Shown in pieces: positions 28,240 to 37,484 of a DNA stretch of 64,000 nucleotides (positions within the stretch are counted from its first letter, which is position 1; every line of letters starts with the position of its first letter). The stretch is from Streptomyces omiyaensis. GTDB taxonomy: Bacteria > Actinomycetota > Actinomycetes > Streptomycetales > Streptomycetaceae. The notes below the pieces were generated by a model. The model saw only the letters and a program-made list of their open reading frames with translations, ran no database searches and was not told where the DNA came from. The stretch is from contig NZ_BMVV01000024.1 in the NCBI RefSeq assembly GCF_014650895.1, positions 1 to 64,000 on the forward strand, written 5' to 3'. The translations under genes were made by a program, and so were the position numbers.

Positions 28240-30005
28240 TCCCGTCGAAGCTGGAGGAGGGGAGCGGCACCTACGGTCTGCTGGCCTACCTGTATGGTCC
28301 GGGCCGGCGGGACGAGCACACCAACCCCCACATGGTGGCCGCGTGGGACCCGTACATCGACGATCCCGCGCGCTCGACGAGCATGACGCTGTCCGACCTC
28401 GCGCTACTCCTGGACGCACCGGTCTTCGCGATGCGGGGCAAGAAGCCGTCGCTGCACGTGTATCACGTGGCCGTCCGGAACGACCAAAACGATCGAATCC
28501 TCAGCGACGAGGAGTGGGCGAAGGTCGCGCGCGAAATGATCCACGCCGCCGGCATCGCGGAGCACGGCGACGACGAAGGCTGCCGGTGGATTGCCGTGCG
28601 GCACGCCGATGACCACATCCACCTCGTGGCGACGAAGGTGCGTGAGGACGGACGGCAGCCGAACCTGCGGCAGGACATCGTCAAGATGCAGGCAGCCGCG
28701 CGCGTGTTCGAGGCACAGCTGGGGCTTCGCCGTCTCAAGCACGGTGACAAGACCGCGGCCCGCTGGAGGAAGGCGGGCGAGCAGGAGAAGGCGATCCGGC
28801 GCGGACTGAGCGAGGCCCCGCGGGTGACGCTGCAACGCACAGTGCGGGAAGCGGCCGCGGCCGCGACCGGAGAAGCCGACTTCTTCGCGCGACTGGCGGC
28901 GTCCGGGGTGCGGGTGAAGCAGAGGATCGCGCCGGACGGCAACCTCACCGGCTACTCGGTCGCGATGCCGGGCGACCGCAACCCAGGCCAGGAGCCGATC
29001 TGGTTCTCCGGAGCCCGGCTCGCGCCGGACCTGTCGCTTCCTCGGGTCCGGGAGCGGTGGAGCGTGGCCGTTCTCGTGCCGCGAATTTCGCCGGCGGAGA
29101 CGTGGAAGGTGGCCGAGGAGAAGGTCCGGGCGGCGGCCGAAGTTCTCGGCGCCGAGGGCCTGCACCAGGGAGCGGGTGATGTGGCCGCGCTCGGAGACTT
29201 GATCGTGGTGGCCGCAGTGGTCTCTCCGCGCCTGGTGCGCGGCCACCTCAAGGACGCGGCGAGGGAGTTCGAAAGAGCATCGCGGGTTCCCGGCGACCGC
29301 GCGCTGGAGGGTGAGTCGCGCAAGCTGGCTCGGGAGTCGACGCAGCTTCTGTCGCAGTCGGCTGCGGCTGTAGGCCGTAACGATCCCGCGGCCGTGCTCG
29401 GTTTTTTGCTGGCGCTGGTGCAGGCGATCGAGGCGTCCGGTCGTTGGCATGAGGCGCAGGAGCACCGGATGCAGGCCGAGGCCTCCGGTCGGGCGGGCGG
29501 ACTGCTGCGCGAGGCGGTCGAGGTCACCGCTGGCGCGAGTGCGGCCCGCGAGTACAGGCCCCGCCCGAAGAGGGCCGCCGTGCGGACTGGGGTAGGGCAG
29601 CGCAGGGTGGCGGCGCCCGGTGAGCGGCCGATGGCCGGGGTGGTCCAGGAGGCCGTTCCCGAGCACGCCCGCGCGGTATTGGCCGATCCGATGTGGCCGA
29701 CACTGCGGGATCGCCTCGCGGAGGTCGAGCGGGCGGGTGAGGATACGGTCGACGTCCTGGTAACGGTGGCGGGGCGGCGGGAGTTGTCCTCAGCGGAGTC
29801 GGTCGCCGAGGTGCTTACATGGCGCCTGGACGGCTGGATGAAGCAGCGCGGTACGGCTGCGGCAGAGTCTAGTTCGAGTGCGTCGTCGCCAGCCGGGGGC
29901 GGCACGGGCAGAAGCGTCGAGCCCCCCGGCAAGACGGCGGCACCTGCCATCAGGCACAGGCCGCCCGGCGACGATCAGCGCAGGGGTCCAAAGCGGACCC
30001 GGTGA
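28236..30005 (+). CDS. MOBP-type relaxase, MobA/VirD2-like (589 aa)
   Basis: The N-terminal 200 residues carry the relaxase fold. A candidate nicking tyrosine lies in GLLAYLYGPG (residues 17 and 20) and the metal-binding histidine motif is AVRHADDHIHLVATK (histidines near 121, 125 and 127). The following basic region (GLRRLKHGDKTAARWRKAGE) would hold DNA. The C-terminal half is helical and variable, as in other actinobacterial relaxases, and may engage the coupling protein. The enzyme would nick one strand at oriT and carry it into the recipient. It starts with GTG overlapping mobC. Confidence 0.85.
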   Translation: MIPSKLEEGSGTYGLLAYLYGPGRRDEHTNPHMVAAWDPYIDDPARSTSMTLSDLALLLDAPVFAMRGKKPSLHVYHVAVRNDQNDRILSDEEWAKVAREMIHAAGIAEHGDDEGCRWIAVRHADDHIHLVATKVREDGRQPNLRQDIVKMQAAARVFEAQLGLRRLKHGDKTAARWRKAGEQEKAIRRGLSEAPRVTLQRTVREAAAAATGEADFFARLAASGVRVKQRIAPDGNLTGYSVAMPGDRNPGQEPIWFSGARLAPDLSLPRVRERWSVAVLVPRISPAETWKVAEEKVRAAAEVLGAEGLHQGAGDVAALGDLIVVAAVVSPRLVRGHLKDAAREFERASRVPGDRALEGESRKLARESTQLLSQSAAAVGRNDPAAVLGFLLALVQAIEASGRWHEAQEHRMQAEASGRAGGLLREAVEVTAGASAAREYRPRPKRAAVRTGVGQRRVAAPGERPMAGVVQEAVPEHARAVLADPMWPTLRDRLAEVERAGEDTVDVLVTVAGRRELSSAESVAEVLTWRLDGWMKQRGTAAAESSSSASSPAGGGTGRSVEPPGKTAAPAIRHRPPGDDQRRGPKRTR

Positions 30006-30022
30006 CGAGGGGAGAGCGCGAG

Positions 30023-31165
30023 ATGGCAACACCCGCTCAGGGAGATCCGTTCGTGGAGGCGGCGGCGGAGGCGGTGGAGAGCGCCGTCATGGCGAAGCGG
30101 CTGATCCTGGCGATCGCCGACGCGGTGCGCAGGCGCCTGCAACGGGAGAAGGACGGGCAGGAGCAGGAGCTGCCGCCCGTTGAGGAGGCGAAGGCGGACG
30201 CGAAGGCCGAGCTGAAGGACCTCTTCCCGGCGGACATCTCCGCAGCTTTGCTGTCCGGTGCGGACTGGCCGCAGATGGCGCAGCAGATGATGGCGCTGAA
30301 GTCGGCCGGGGTGGATCTGGAACAGTTCTTGCCCCGGGTCGCCGAGATCGTGGTGACGGTGCGGGACCAGGTGGCCGCGAACGTGGCGCAGGTGGCGAAG
30401 GAGGGGACGGGGCAGTGGGAGCGGATGCTCCGCGAGAGCTTGCCGGCCGGGCCGGTGCGCGAGGCGATCCTGTCCTCGCCGACGTGGCCCGACATCGCCG
30501 CGACGATGGCGCGGCTGGACGAGCGCGGTGTCGACGTGCGGCAGATTCTGGCGGCCGCGCACGACGAGGGACTGGGCGTCGACCAGGCCGTCTCGAAGGT
30601 GCTGGCGGCAGGCGAGGCGCCGGTCACGAGCCGGGACGCGCTGCTGTCGTGGGGGCCGCTGACCGACGGGCTGGACATCCCGAAGGACCTCGACCTGGAC
30701 GACCGGGCACGTGCTCTTCGGCAGCTGGCGATCTCCCCTCAGGAGAACGCGCGGTACGCGCGGATGCTCAAGGATGCGCTGCCCGATCACGGGCGGGAGG
30801 CCGACCTCGCGGTCACCGCGAAGCAGTGGCCGCTGGTGGCCGCGCGGATGGCGAAGATGGAGAGCGAGAAGGCGCCGGTCGCCGAGCATCTGGCCGGACT
30901 GGCGAAAGACCTGTCCTGGGTCCAGGGCCCGAGCCCGCAGCTCGGGTCACGGCTGGTGCAGTCGGCGAACCATGTCCTGCGGCACACGCCGGGCGAGGCG
31001 CCGCCGGTGGCCCGGCCGAGGGTCTCGACGGCTGCGGCCCGGGCGCAGTCGACGACGGTGGGCCCTACTAGGGTGCCGGCGGCCAAGGCAGCGGCGCCTG
31101 CGTCGGCCGGGGTGGCTGCGCACCTGCAGACCGGGCCGGTGGCCGGGCAGGGGAAGACCAAGTAG
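30023..31165 (+). CDS. Helical repeat protein of the mobilisation operon (380 aa)
   Basis: Three related segments of about 32 residues each start with a hydrophobic-W-P pattern: SGADWPQMAQQMMALKSAGV near residue 85, SSPTWPDIAATMARLDERGV near 160 and TAKQWPLVAARMAKMESEKA near 270. This suggests an alpha-solenoid. The N-terminus is charged and the C-terminal 70 residues are disordered Ala/Pro-rich. No membrane segment. Encoded right after the relaxase, it could bind the relaxase or ssDNA. The ATG at 30023 has a GAGGGGAGAG site and is preferred over the GTG at 30002. No family recognised. Confidence 0.65.
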   Translation: MATPAQGDPFVEAAAEAVESAVMAKRLILAIADAVRRRLQREKDGQEQELPPVEEAKADAKAELKDLFPADISAALLSGADWPQMAQQMMALKSAGVDLEQFLPRVAEIVVTVRDQVAANVAQVAKEGTGQWERMLRESLPAGPVREAILSSPTWPDIAATMARLDERGVDVRQILAAAHDEGLGVDQAVSKVLAAGEAPVTSRDALLSWGPLTDGLDIPKDLDLDDRARALRQLAISPQENARYARMLKDALPDHGREADLAVTAKQWPLVAARMAKMESEKAPVAEHLAGLAKDLSWVQGPSPQLGSRLVQSANHVLRHTPGEAPPVARPRVSTAAARAQSTTVGPTRVPAAKAAAPASAGVAAHLQTGPVAGQGKTK

Positions 31166-31172
31166 GTCCGCT

Positions 31173-31223
31173 CGCGAACGGTCGTGCGCAGTCCTTGCAA
31201 GGGCTGTGGCACGGCCGTTCGCG
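31173..31223. terminator. Bidirectional terminator between convergent transfer genes
   Basis: Outer arms CGCGAACGG/CCGTTCGCG enclose an inner AGTCCTT-gc-AAGGGCT hairpin. It lies between the stop at 31165 and the leftward gene ending at 31236. Confidence 0.7.
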
Positions 31224-31235
31224 GGGTGGGCGGGC

Positions 31236-32297
31236 TCAGGGACGGGTGGCGCCGTAGTAGTCCCGGGCCGGCATGGCGGCGGTCAGTGGCTGGACCTCGA
31301 CGACGCGGCCGGTGCGCGGGGCGTGGACGACCTTGCCGTCGCCCGCGTAGATCGCCACGTGGTAGATCGCGCCCGATCCTCCGTGGCTCCAGAAGAGCAG
31401 ATCGCCGGGCTGGAGCTGGTCGCGGGCGACGGGCCGGTGGGAGGTCTCGCCGTACTGGGCGGCGGCGACGCGGGGGAGCTTCGTGGTGGGCCAGTAGGAG
31501 TACTGGACGAGCGAGGAGCAGTCGAAGCCGACGGTGGAGGAGGCTGAGCACTTGCCGCGCAGGTAGCCGTTGGTGCCGTCACAGAATCCGGTGGAGGGGC
31601 CGCCGGGGCCGCCTCCGCCCCAGGAGTATGGCGTGCCCATGCGGGCGACCGCGCGCCGCAGGGCGTCCGCGCCGATGCCATTGCCGGAGACGGCGATCGG
31701 GTCGGGTCCCTCGAAGTAGGGAATCTTGTCGAGGATGATCCGCACGTAGTTGTAGGTCTCGCCGCGGGCGAAGGAGCGGGGCGGGACGCCTCGGAACTCC
31801 TCCACGCGGCCCCACCCGGCGTTGTAGCCGGCGAGGGCGAGGGCTCGCGGGTCGCCGGGATAACCGGAGCTCTTGGCCTGGCGGAGCAGCGAGCACATCA
31901 GGGCGCCCTGGGCCATGACCGAGTCGCCGATGTCGGAGCGGGAGATCTCGCCGTTGCCGTCGTAGTCGCGGCCCCAGGTGGCCCAGGTGCCGTCGATGAA
32001 CTGGGCGGGGCCCTTGGCGCCGGCGGGGGAGACGGCGGCCGCGTTGAACCGGCTCTCCTGGTAGAGCTGTGAGGCGAGGAAGGCGGGCGTCATCTCGGGG
32101 TGGGGGCAGGCGGCGTCGGCCTTCGTGAGCCAGGGGTGGTACTCGGCGGGGATGTTGCGCAGGCCTGCGCCGCCCTGCTTGCCGGTGCTGTCCTCGGCGG
32201 CGCTGGCGTCGCTGTCGACGATGACCATCACGATGAGAGCGAGACCTGCCAGTGTCAGCGCGGCGAGCGCTAGGACGATGCTGACCAGCCATTTCAT
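31236..32297 (-). CDS. Lytic transglycosylase/NlpC-P60 peptidoglycan hydrolase (353 aa)
   Basis: A membrane anchor (KWLVSIVLALAALTLAGLAL) at the N-terminus is followed by a lysozyme-like transglycosylase domain (about 55-190). That domain has the catalytic-type QESRFNAAAVSPAGAKGPAQ block and NYVRIILDKIPYF. The C-terminal NlpC/P60 domain (about 225-350) has the catalytic cysteine in VGFDCSSLVQYSYW, then GDLLFWSHGG and the histidine in IYHVAIYAGDGKVVHAP. Such two-domain enzymes open the cell wall for type IV secretion channels (VirB1/TraG/CwlT-like). The ATG at 32297 has a GGGGGGG site; upstream codons are rejected. Convergent with the relaxase operon and divergent from the channel genes. Confidence 0.88.
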   Translation of the reverse strand: MKWLVSIVLALAALTLAGLALIVMVIVDSDASAAEDSTGKQGGAGLRNIPAEYHPWLTKADAACPHPEMTPAFLASQLYQESRFNAAAVSPAGAKGPAQFIDGTWATWGRDYDGNGEISRSDIGDSVMAQGALMCSLLRQAKSSGYPGDPRALALAGYNAGWGRVEEFRGVPPRSFARGETYNYVRIILDKIPYFEGPDPIAVSGNGIGADALRRAVARMGTPYSWGGGGPGGPSTGFCDGTNGYLRGKCSASSTVGFDCSSLVQYSYWPTTKLPRVAAAQYGETSHRPVARDQLQPGDLLFWSHGGSGAIYHVAIYAGDGKVVHAPRTGRVVEVQPLTAAMPARDYYGATRP

Positions 32298-32905
32298 ACG
32301 GTTCCCCCCCGTGCTTGCTGTCCTGCTTCGGTGCTGCGATCCGGGCCGGTGGGCGGGCGGCTTCGAGGCCGCGTCACCTGCTTTGTGGGTCGGTCGCACG
32401 TAAGGCGGCTTCTTCGATCCCGGGTTCGCTCGTTGCTTCGTCCGGGGTGAATTCCCGGCGCATTTCCGTCAGGTCGGCCGTCAAGTTCCTTCCATCTATG
32501 TCAGGTCGGCCGAGAATGACCTGTCTCGTTGTCCGAATTTCGCTTATCCCGCGTCATGGTGGCGCAGGTCGAGTGCCGGGAAGTTCGCATGACGAAATGC
32601 CCGAATGCCGTAATTTGCCGCGCCCGACCAGCATCTTCCCCGGATCTGGTCCTGGTCGACTGGGCTGTGAGGCGGCGGAGTTGGAGTGCTGCCGAAGTGT
32701 GCTGCAAGGGCGGTTGATTGGCTTATCACATCTTCGGCGTGCGGTATTGGTGTGCGTACTCCCATTCCTTGCGGCCTCATGCCAGCTGACCTCCGACGAC
32801 CGGGAAAACGCGGATCTATTCTGTCGCTGGTGCACGCTAGCCTCAGTAGTCCCGGTGGCTCAAAGGCTATGTGCAACCGCAGGGGTGCAAGGGGGGAGTT
32901 GAGGT
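32298..32905. other. Intergenic promoter region with lower GC and direct repeats
   Basis: About 600 bases between divergent transfer operons. GTCAGGTCGGCCG occurs at 32468-32480 and 32500-32512, starts 32 bp apart. The stretch 32420-32880 is less GC-rich than its surroundings and shows no coding bias. It probably holds promoters and operators for both flanking operons. Confidence 0.5.
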
Positions 32906-33385
32906 GTGATTACCCATCCGGAGAAGCCGGCCCGCGGCTCGAATCCGTCGGCCGCACTTCGATATGCGCTGATCCCGGTGCACGGGTACGGCATTGCAGT
33001 GGCGACCGTCGCGCGGATGCTCGATGACGGCGCGGACGGCGGGCGTGCCCGCGTCCTGAGTCCTGCGGAGGCCGTTCCGTACGGGGCGCAGCCGGTGCTG
33101 CTGGCCGAGACGACCGTGTACGGCGCGCGGCAGGTGGAGGAAGTGCTGAGGCGCTGGGGCCCGCTGCCGCGGCCCTGGCTGGTGTGGGTCTCCGATGCCC
33201 CCGCCCGCCCGGTTCCGGACGCCCGGTACCTGGTGCGAGCGCTGGAGGGACGCCTGGCCGGTGTGGCCAGGGTGGCGTACCTGCCCGTTCTGCGAGGCGT
33301 TAAGGACGCGGACGAGGCGATGGAGCACAAGACCGTGCAGACCGCGGCGCAGAAGCTGCGGCGCGCGTTGGAAGGGACCAGATGA
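32906..33385 (+). CDS. Hypothetical protein at the head of the secretion operon (159 aa)
   Basis: An alpha-beta protein with Rossmann-like alternation (YALIPVHGYGIAVATVARML, QPVLLAETTVYGARQVEEVL, RPWLVWVSDAPARPVPDARY). No Walker or metal motifs. It starts with GTG after a GGGGGGAG site, and its stop overlaps the start of the next gene. Genes of this type, of unknown role, are found ahead of actinobacterial type IV secretion clusters. Confidence 0.65.
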   Translation: MITHPEKPARGSNPSAALRYALIPVHGYGIAVATVARMLDDGADGGRARVLSPAEAVPYGAQPVLLAETTVYGARQVEEVLRRWGPLPRPWLVWVSDAPARPVPDARYLVRALEGRLAGVARVAYLPVLRGVKDADEAMEHKTVQTAAQKLRRALEGTR

Positions 33386-33684
33386 TGACCATGACCTTCG
33401 AGCTGATGTCGCTCGCGGCCGACGTGCCCCTCATCCCGGGGTCGAAGCCGACGAAGATCCCGGGACTTGACGGACCTGTGTCCAAGATCTTCGGGTACGG
33501 CCTGTGGCTGCTGATCCTGGCCGGTGTCGGCGGCACTGGATTCGGCGTCTACAAGCTGGCCGTGAGCGATAAGAGCAGGAACGGCGGCGGCTCGGAGCCG
33601 TTCAAATGGATGGGCGGCGGAGTCGCCACGATCTTGCTCTCCACGTCGCTGATCACCATCCTCAACGGCATCGCGGGGGGCTGA
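33382..33684 (+). CDS. Small membrane protein, pilin-like (VirB2/TrbC-like) candidate (100 aa)
   Basis: Two hydrophobic segments (GYGLWLLILAGVGGTGFGVY and GGGVATILLSTSLITILNGI) are separated by a polar loop (SDKSRNGGGSEPFKW). The size, topology and position before VirB8- and VirB6-like genes match the minor pilin or channel subunit of Gram-positive conjugation systems. There is no clear cleavable signal. Double ATG start; the first overlaps the preceding stop. Confidence 0.65.
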   Translation: MMTMTFELMSLAADVPLIPGSKPTKIPGLDGPVSKIFGYGLWLLILAGVGGTGFGVYKLAVSDKSRNGGGSEPFKWMGGGVATILLSTSLITILNGIAGG

Positions 33685-33691
33685 GGCTGTC

Positions 33692-34492
33692 ATGTCGCGC
33701 ACCAGGGGGGCGTGGAACACGCCGGGCACGTGGATCGCCGGGATCGCGCTGGCGGCCATGCTGCTGCTGACGCTCTACGCGGTGCTCAGCGGGGGCGAAG
33801 AGGACGGGCCGGACGCCCCGGCAAAGGCCGGGGCGGGTTCGAGCGCCGCAGGGGAGCCGAGCCCCACGGCGACGTACGAACAGCCGGAGGACTGGACGGA
33901 GCCGCAGCGGTGGACGGCGCTGCCGAGGGGGCAGCGCACGGACGAGCAGGGCAGCCCGCTCGGCTTCCCCCACACGGCCGAGGGCGCGGTGGCGATGATG
34001 GCCGCCGGCAACACGATCCGGGTCGAGGGCGAGCGCACCACCGTCGACGAGCAGCTGCGGATCTACCGCACATACATCGGCCCGGCCGACCAGTCGGAGC
34101 AGGCCGCCGAGCAGATCGAGCTCAACGCGATTGCCGCCGACAAGGCGCTCGCGCAGCAGATGGGCGTTCCCGCCGGGCAGCCGCTGCCCGCGGGGGCGTA
34201 CCAGCGCAGCCACGTCGTCGGCTACAAGATCATCAAGAAGTCCGGGGACGAGGTCTCCGCGTGGCTGCTGGCCCGAGGGGTCCAGAAGGCCGGCGAGACG
34301 GTCCCCGAGAGCGGCTCGTACACCCGCACCCTGGTCGGTGCCCAGTGGATCGGCGGGGACTGGAAGATGACCGCGGACGCCACCGCCCGCGCGCAGCAGC
34401 AGGTCCAGGGCCAGGCCGAGCCGGAGATGGTCGCGCCGGGCGACGAGCAATTCAATAGCGCGGGCTGGACGGCGATCCGGGAGGCCTCGTGA
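33692..34492 (+). CDS. VirB8/TcpC-like conjugation channel protein (266 aa)
   Basis: One N-terminal membrane helix (TWIAGIALAAMLLLTLYAVL, residues about 12-32) is followed by an extracytoplasmic proline-rich linker. A globular domain from about residue 85 carries AEGAVAMMAAGNTIRVEG and ends in TRTLVGAQWIGGDWKMTADA. That last block matches the final strand of NTF2-like domains, which VirB8/TcpC proteins use to scaffold the channel. Assigned from topology and context. Its stop overlaps the GTG of the next gene. Confidence 0.65.
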   Translation: MSRTRGAWNTPGTWIAGIALAAMLLLTLYAVLSGGEEDGPDAPAKAGAGSSAAGEPSPTATYEQPEDWTEPQRWTALPRGQRTDEQGSPLGFPHTAEGAVAMMAAGNTIRVEGERTTVDEQLRIYRTYIGPADQSEQAAEQIELNAIAADKALAQQMGVPAGQPLPAGAYQRSHVVGYKIIKKSGDEVSAWLLARGVQKAGETVPESGSYTRTLVGAQWIGGDWKMTADATARAQQQVQGQAEPEMVAPGDEQFNSAGWTAIREAS

Positions 34493-36030
34493 GGCGCCGG
34501 CTGGCGGCCCTGCTGCTCGCGCTCGTCGCGCTCCTGGGGGTCGGCGTGGTCTCCTCCCCCCAGCCGGCCCGCGCGGACGGGATCATCGGCAACGGCGCCC
34601 AGGGCGTCTGCCAGTTCACCGCCGCCCCGGTTCTCGGGGCCGTCATGTACTTCAAGGGCTCCCGGGACCCCCGGAAGGTCGCCGGCGTCGACCTGTGCGA
34701 CAAGATCGGCGACGCGGTCGAGAAGAAGATCAAGGATGAGTGGAAGGAGATCTGGGAGTCGCTTCTCGGCGACATCATCAAGTCCGCGGCCGACGTCGCG
34801 CGGTGGCTCGTGCGGACGGTGCTGACCGTGGCCGTCGTGGGGCCGTCGATCGACCTGTCGGCCACCGGACTGTGGGGGAAGGACGCCACCCTCTCGGGAA
34901 TGCTCGTGTGGCTGGGGCTGGTCATCGCCGCGGCCGGATTCATGTGGCAGCTGGGCAAGATGGCGGTGACCGGGCAGATCAAGCACGCCGGGCGGGCGAT
35001 GGTCGGCTGGGTGGAGAACATGGTCCTGTCCGCCATCGGCGTGAGCCTGTTCGCGCTCGCCCTGGTCGCCGCCGACGCGCTGTCGGCCGGGCTGGTGAAC
35101 GCGACCTTCGCCAACGACGGCGCCGCCTACGAACGGATCCTGCTGCTGATGATCCCGACCCCGGTCTCCAACCCGATCATGATGCTCGGCCTGGCCGTGA
35201 TCATGGTCATCGTGGGGTTCGCCCAGCTCATCACGGTCTTCCTGCGGCAGTCCGCGATCCCGATCATCTGCCTACTGCTGCCCGTGGCCGGAGCCGGCCG
35301 GGTCGGCGGCGACGCCACCCGGCAGTGGGCGCCCAAGCTCATCACCGCCGGTCTCGTCGTCGTCACCTACAAGCCGATCCTCGCCCTCATCATCTGCATC
35401 GGCTTTGCCGAGTTCGGGCACGCCCAGACTTTCGCGGAGTGGCTGCGCGGATGCGCCACGCTCATCCTCGGCGTCCTCGCACCCGCACCGCTGACCCGGA
35501 TCTTCGCCCCCTTCGGCGAGGCCGTCGGCGGGGGCATGGCCAGCGGCGGCGCGTCCGGAGCCCTGGGCGCGGCCGCAGGCTACTTCGCGGGCAAGAGCAG
35601 CAAGGGCGAAGGCGGCAAGGGCGAAGGCGGCGACGCGGCCCCCTCTGCCGCACCCGGCGCAAACCCCGGCGGCAACGCCGACGGGCCCGCTGCCGGGGGT
35701 GCCGCAGGAGCGGCGGACCCGATCGAGCGCGCCCGCCAGGTCGAGCAGAGCATGGGCCAGCAGGCCGGCGGGCAGGGCGGCGACGCCCAGGCCCAGGCGG
35801 CCCGCGACGGCGCCGGTGCGAGCGTGCCCGGGCAGTCGACGGGACCCGACGGCGCCCCGGGCGCCGCAGGGCAGGCGGGCATGGCGCCCGGCGCCGCACC
35901 CGGAGCCGCGGCTGCGACCGGCGGCGCCAGCGCCGCAGGACGCGTGGCGCTGGGCATTCAGGTCCTGGACGGAGTCAACGACGCCATCCAGCGATCCTCA
36001 GGACAGATCGGCGGAGGCGATAGGCAGTGA
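34489..36030 (+). CDS. VirB6/TrbL-like polytopic channel protein (513 aa)
   Basis: A cleavable signal peptide is likely (LAALLLALVALLGVGVVSS followed by PQPARADG). Then come five or more membrane helices between about residues 105 and 345, including MLVWLGLVIAAAGFMWQLG and MLGLAVIMVIVGFAQLITVF. The last 160 residues are a low-complexity Gly/Ala/Pro/Gln tail. This layout, a polytopic core with a disordered tail, is that of VirB6/TrbL proteins, which line the DNA path in the membrane. It overlaps both the preceding and the following gene, so translation is coupled. Confidence 0.8.
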   Translation: MRRRLAALLLALVALLGVGVVSSPQPARADGIIGNGAQGVCQFTAAPVLGAVMYFKGSRDPRKVAGVDLCDKIGDAVEKKIKDEWKEIWESLLGDIIKSAADVARWLVRTVLTVAVVGPSIDLSATGLWGKDATLSGMLVWLGLVIAAAGFMWQLGKMAVTGQIKHAGRAMVGWVENMVLSAIGVSLFALALVAADALSAGLVNATFANDGAAYERILLLMIPTPVSNPIMMLGLAVIMVIVGFAQLITVFLRQSAIPIICLLLPVAGAGRVGGDATRQWAPKLITAGLVVVTYKPILALIICIGFAEFGHAQTFAEWLRGCATLILGVLAPAPLTRIFAPFGEAVGGGMASGGASGALGAAAGYFAGKSSKGEGGKGEGGDAAPSAAPGANPGGNADGPAAGGAAGAADPIERARQVEQSMGQQAGGQGGDAQAQAARDGAGASVPGQSTGPDGAPGAAGQAGMAPGAAPGAAAATGGASAAGRVALGIQVLDGVNDAIQRSSGQIGGGDRQ

Positions 36031-37481
36031 GCTCGGCGCACGAGGTACCCACGACGCTGACGGTCCAGGGATTCCGGGTCCGAAGGTCGTTCGGATTTGG
36101 CGGGCTGTCCAAGGGCGCGACGATCGTGTCCGCCCTGATGCTGCTGGCGGTCGGAGTGATCGCCAGCCAGGCACCGGCCAGCCTCCTGGTCACGCTGCCG
36201 GTGACGCTCTTCGGCGTCGCCATGGCGGCGGCACGGCGACACGGCATGCCCGCGATGTCCTACTACTGGGCGATGCTGTCCTGGAAGCGTGCCTCCAGGG
36301 TCGAGGCCACCGCCTACCGGCGGCTGCTCCTGGAGCACCCCTACGCGCTGGACCTGCCCGGCGTGGGTGCCTCCTCCACCCTGATCAAGGCCTACGACCC
36401 CACCTCGGGCCGCAACGTCGGCATCGTCCACGACCGGGCCAGCGGCTACATGACCGTCACCACGCTCCTGGCCCCCGGCGGCAGCCTGATGGCCCAGACC
36501 CGGACGGTGCAGGGCTCGATGCGCAACTGGTCGTCCGTGCTGGAGGCGATGAGCACCGACGACCAGATCAAGGGCGCCAGCGTCACCATCCAGATCACCC
36601 CCGGCGCCGGCGAGGCCCTCGGCGACGACGTGAAGGCCCGTCAGGACCCCGAAGCCCCGGCCCTGGCGAAGCAGATCGTCGACGAGCTCGTGCGCACCAC
36701 CCCGCACGCCACCGCCTCGGTCGCGCCCTGGATGTCGGTGACGGTGGACCCCAACGCGACCGCGAACCCACCCGCGGACCTGACCGAGCAGGTCGCCGAG
36801 GCGCTCAAGACCGTCGACTCGATCGACCTGTCCGGCACGGGCACCGACATCGAGCGCCGGGCCACCGACGTCGACCTTCGGCGTCTGGTGCGCAGCGCCT
36901 ACGACCCGGACGTCTTCAACGCCCGCGACGCCGACTTCGCCGAGCTGTCGTGGACGGAGTGCGGGCCGCAGGCCGCCGACGACGGGTGGGAGGAGTACGC
37001 CCACGACGGGGGGATCTCGGTGTCGTGGGTGCTGCGGGAGATGCCCCGCCGCCCGATCTCCTACAGCGTGCTGCTGCCGCTGCTGGCCCCGGGCCGCTTC
37101 CAGCGGCGCATCACGCTGGCCTACCGGGTCCTCGACCCGCACGAGGGCGAAGCGGTCCTGGAGCGCGAGATCAGCAACGCCTACCAGACGGCGCAGGCGA
37201 CCGCCGAGGTCAAGGGCAGGGCGAAGTGGTCGCAGAAGGCGGACGCGCGGCGGGCCGAGGAGGCGGCCGCGCAGGTGGCCGGCGGCGCCCAGGTCGTGGA
37301 CTGGACCCTGATGGTCACCGTCACCGCGCGGCGGGCCGCAGACCTTCCCGCCGCCCGCCAGGAGCTGGAGCGCGCGGTGAAGGCGACCAGGGGGATCCGC
37401 ATGCGGCCCGCGTACGGCGCCCAGGCGGCCGTGTTCGCGGCCGGACTGCCGCTCGGCTACAACCCGCTGGTGAAGGGCTAG
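36027..37481 (+). CDS. SCO6880-type conjugation membrane protein (484 aa)
   Basis: Two N-terminal membrane helices (ATIVSALMLLAVGVIASQA, ASLLVTLPVTLFGVAMAAA) resemble PrgI-type proteins. The rest is a large soluble domain with DRASGYMTVTTLLAPGGSL and a C-terminal ferredoxin-like part (VDWTLMVTVTARRAADLPAA). It matches, by memory, the SCO6880 family encoded directly before VirB4-like ATPases in actinobacterial transfer loci. It looks like the N-terminal partner domain of VirB4. Three bases separate its stop from the next ATG. Confidence 0.8.
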   Translation: MSSAHEVPTTLTVQGFRVRRSFGFGGLSKGATIVSALMLLAVGVIASQAPASLLVTLPVTLFGVAMAAARRHGMPAMSYYWAMLSWKRASRVEATAYRRLLLEHPYALDLPGVGASSTLIKAYDPTSGRNVGIVHDRASGYMTVTTLLAPGGSLMAQTRTVQGSMRNWSSVLEAMSTDDQIKGASVTIQITPGAGEALGDDVKARQDPEAPALAKQIVDELVRTTPHATASVAPWMSVTVDPNATANPPADLTEQVAEALKTVDSIDLSGTGTDIERRATDVDLRRLVRSAYDPDVFNARDADFAELSWTECGPQAADDGWEEYAHDGGISVSWVLREMPRRPISYSVLLPLLAPGRFQRRITLAYRVLDPHEGEAVLEREISNAYQTAQATAEVKGRAKWSQKADARRAEEAAAQVAGGAQVVDWTLMVTVTARRAADLPAARQELERAVKATRGIRMRPAYGAQAAVFAAGLPLGYNPLVKG

Positions 37482-37484
37482 ACG

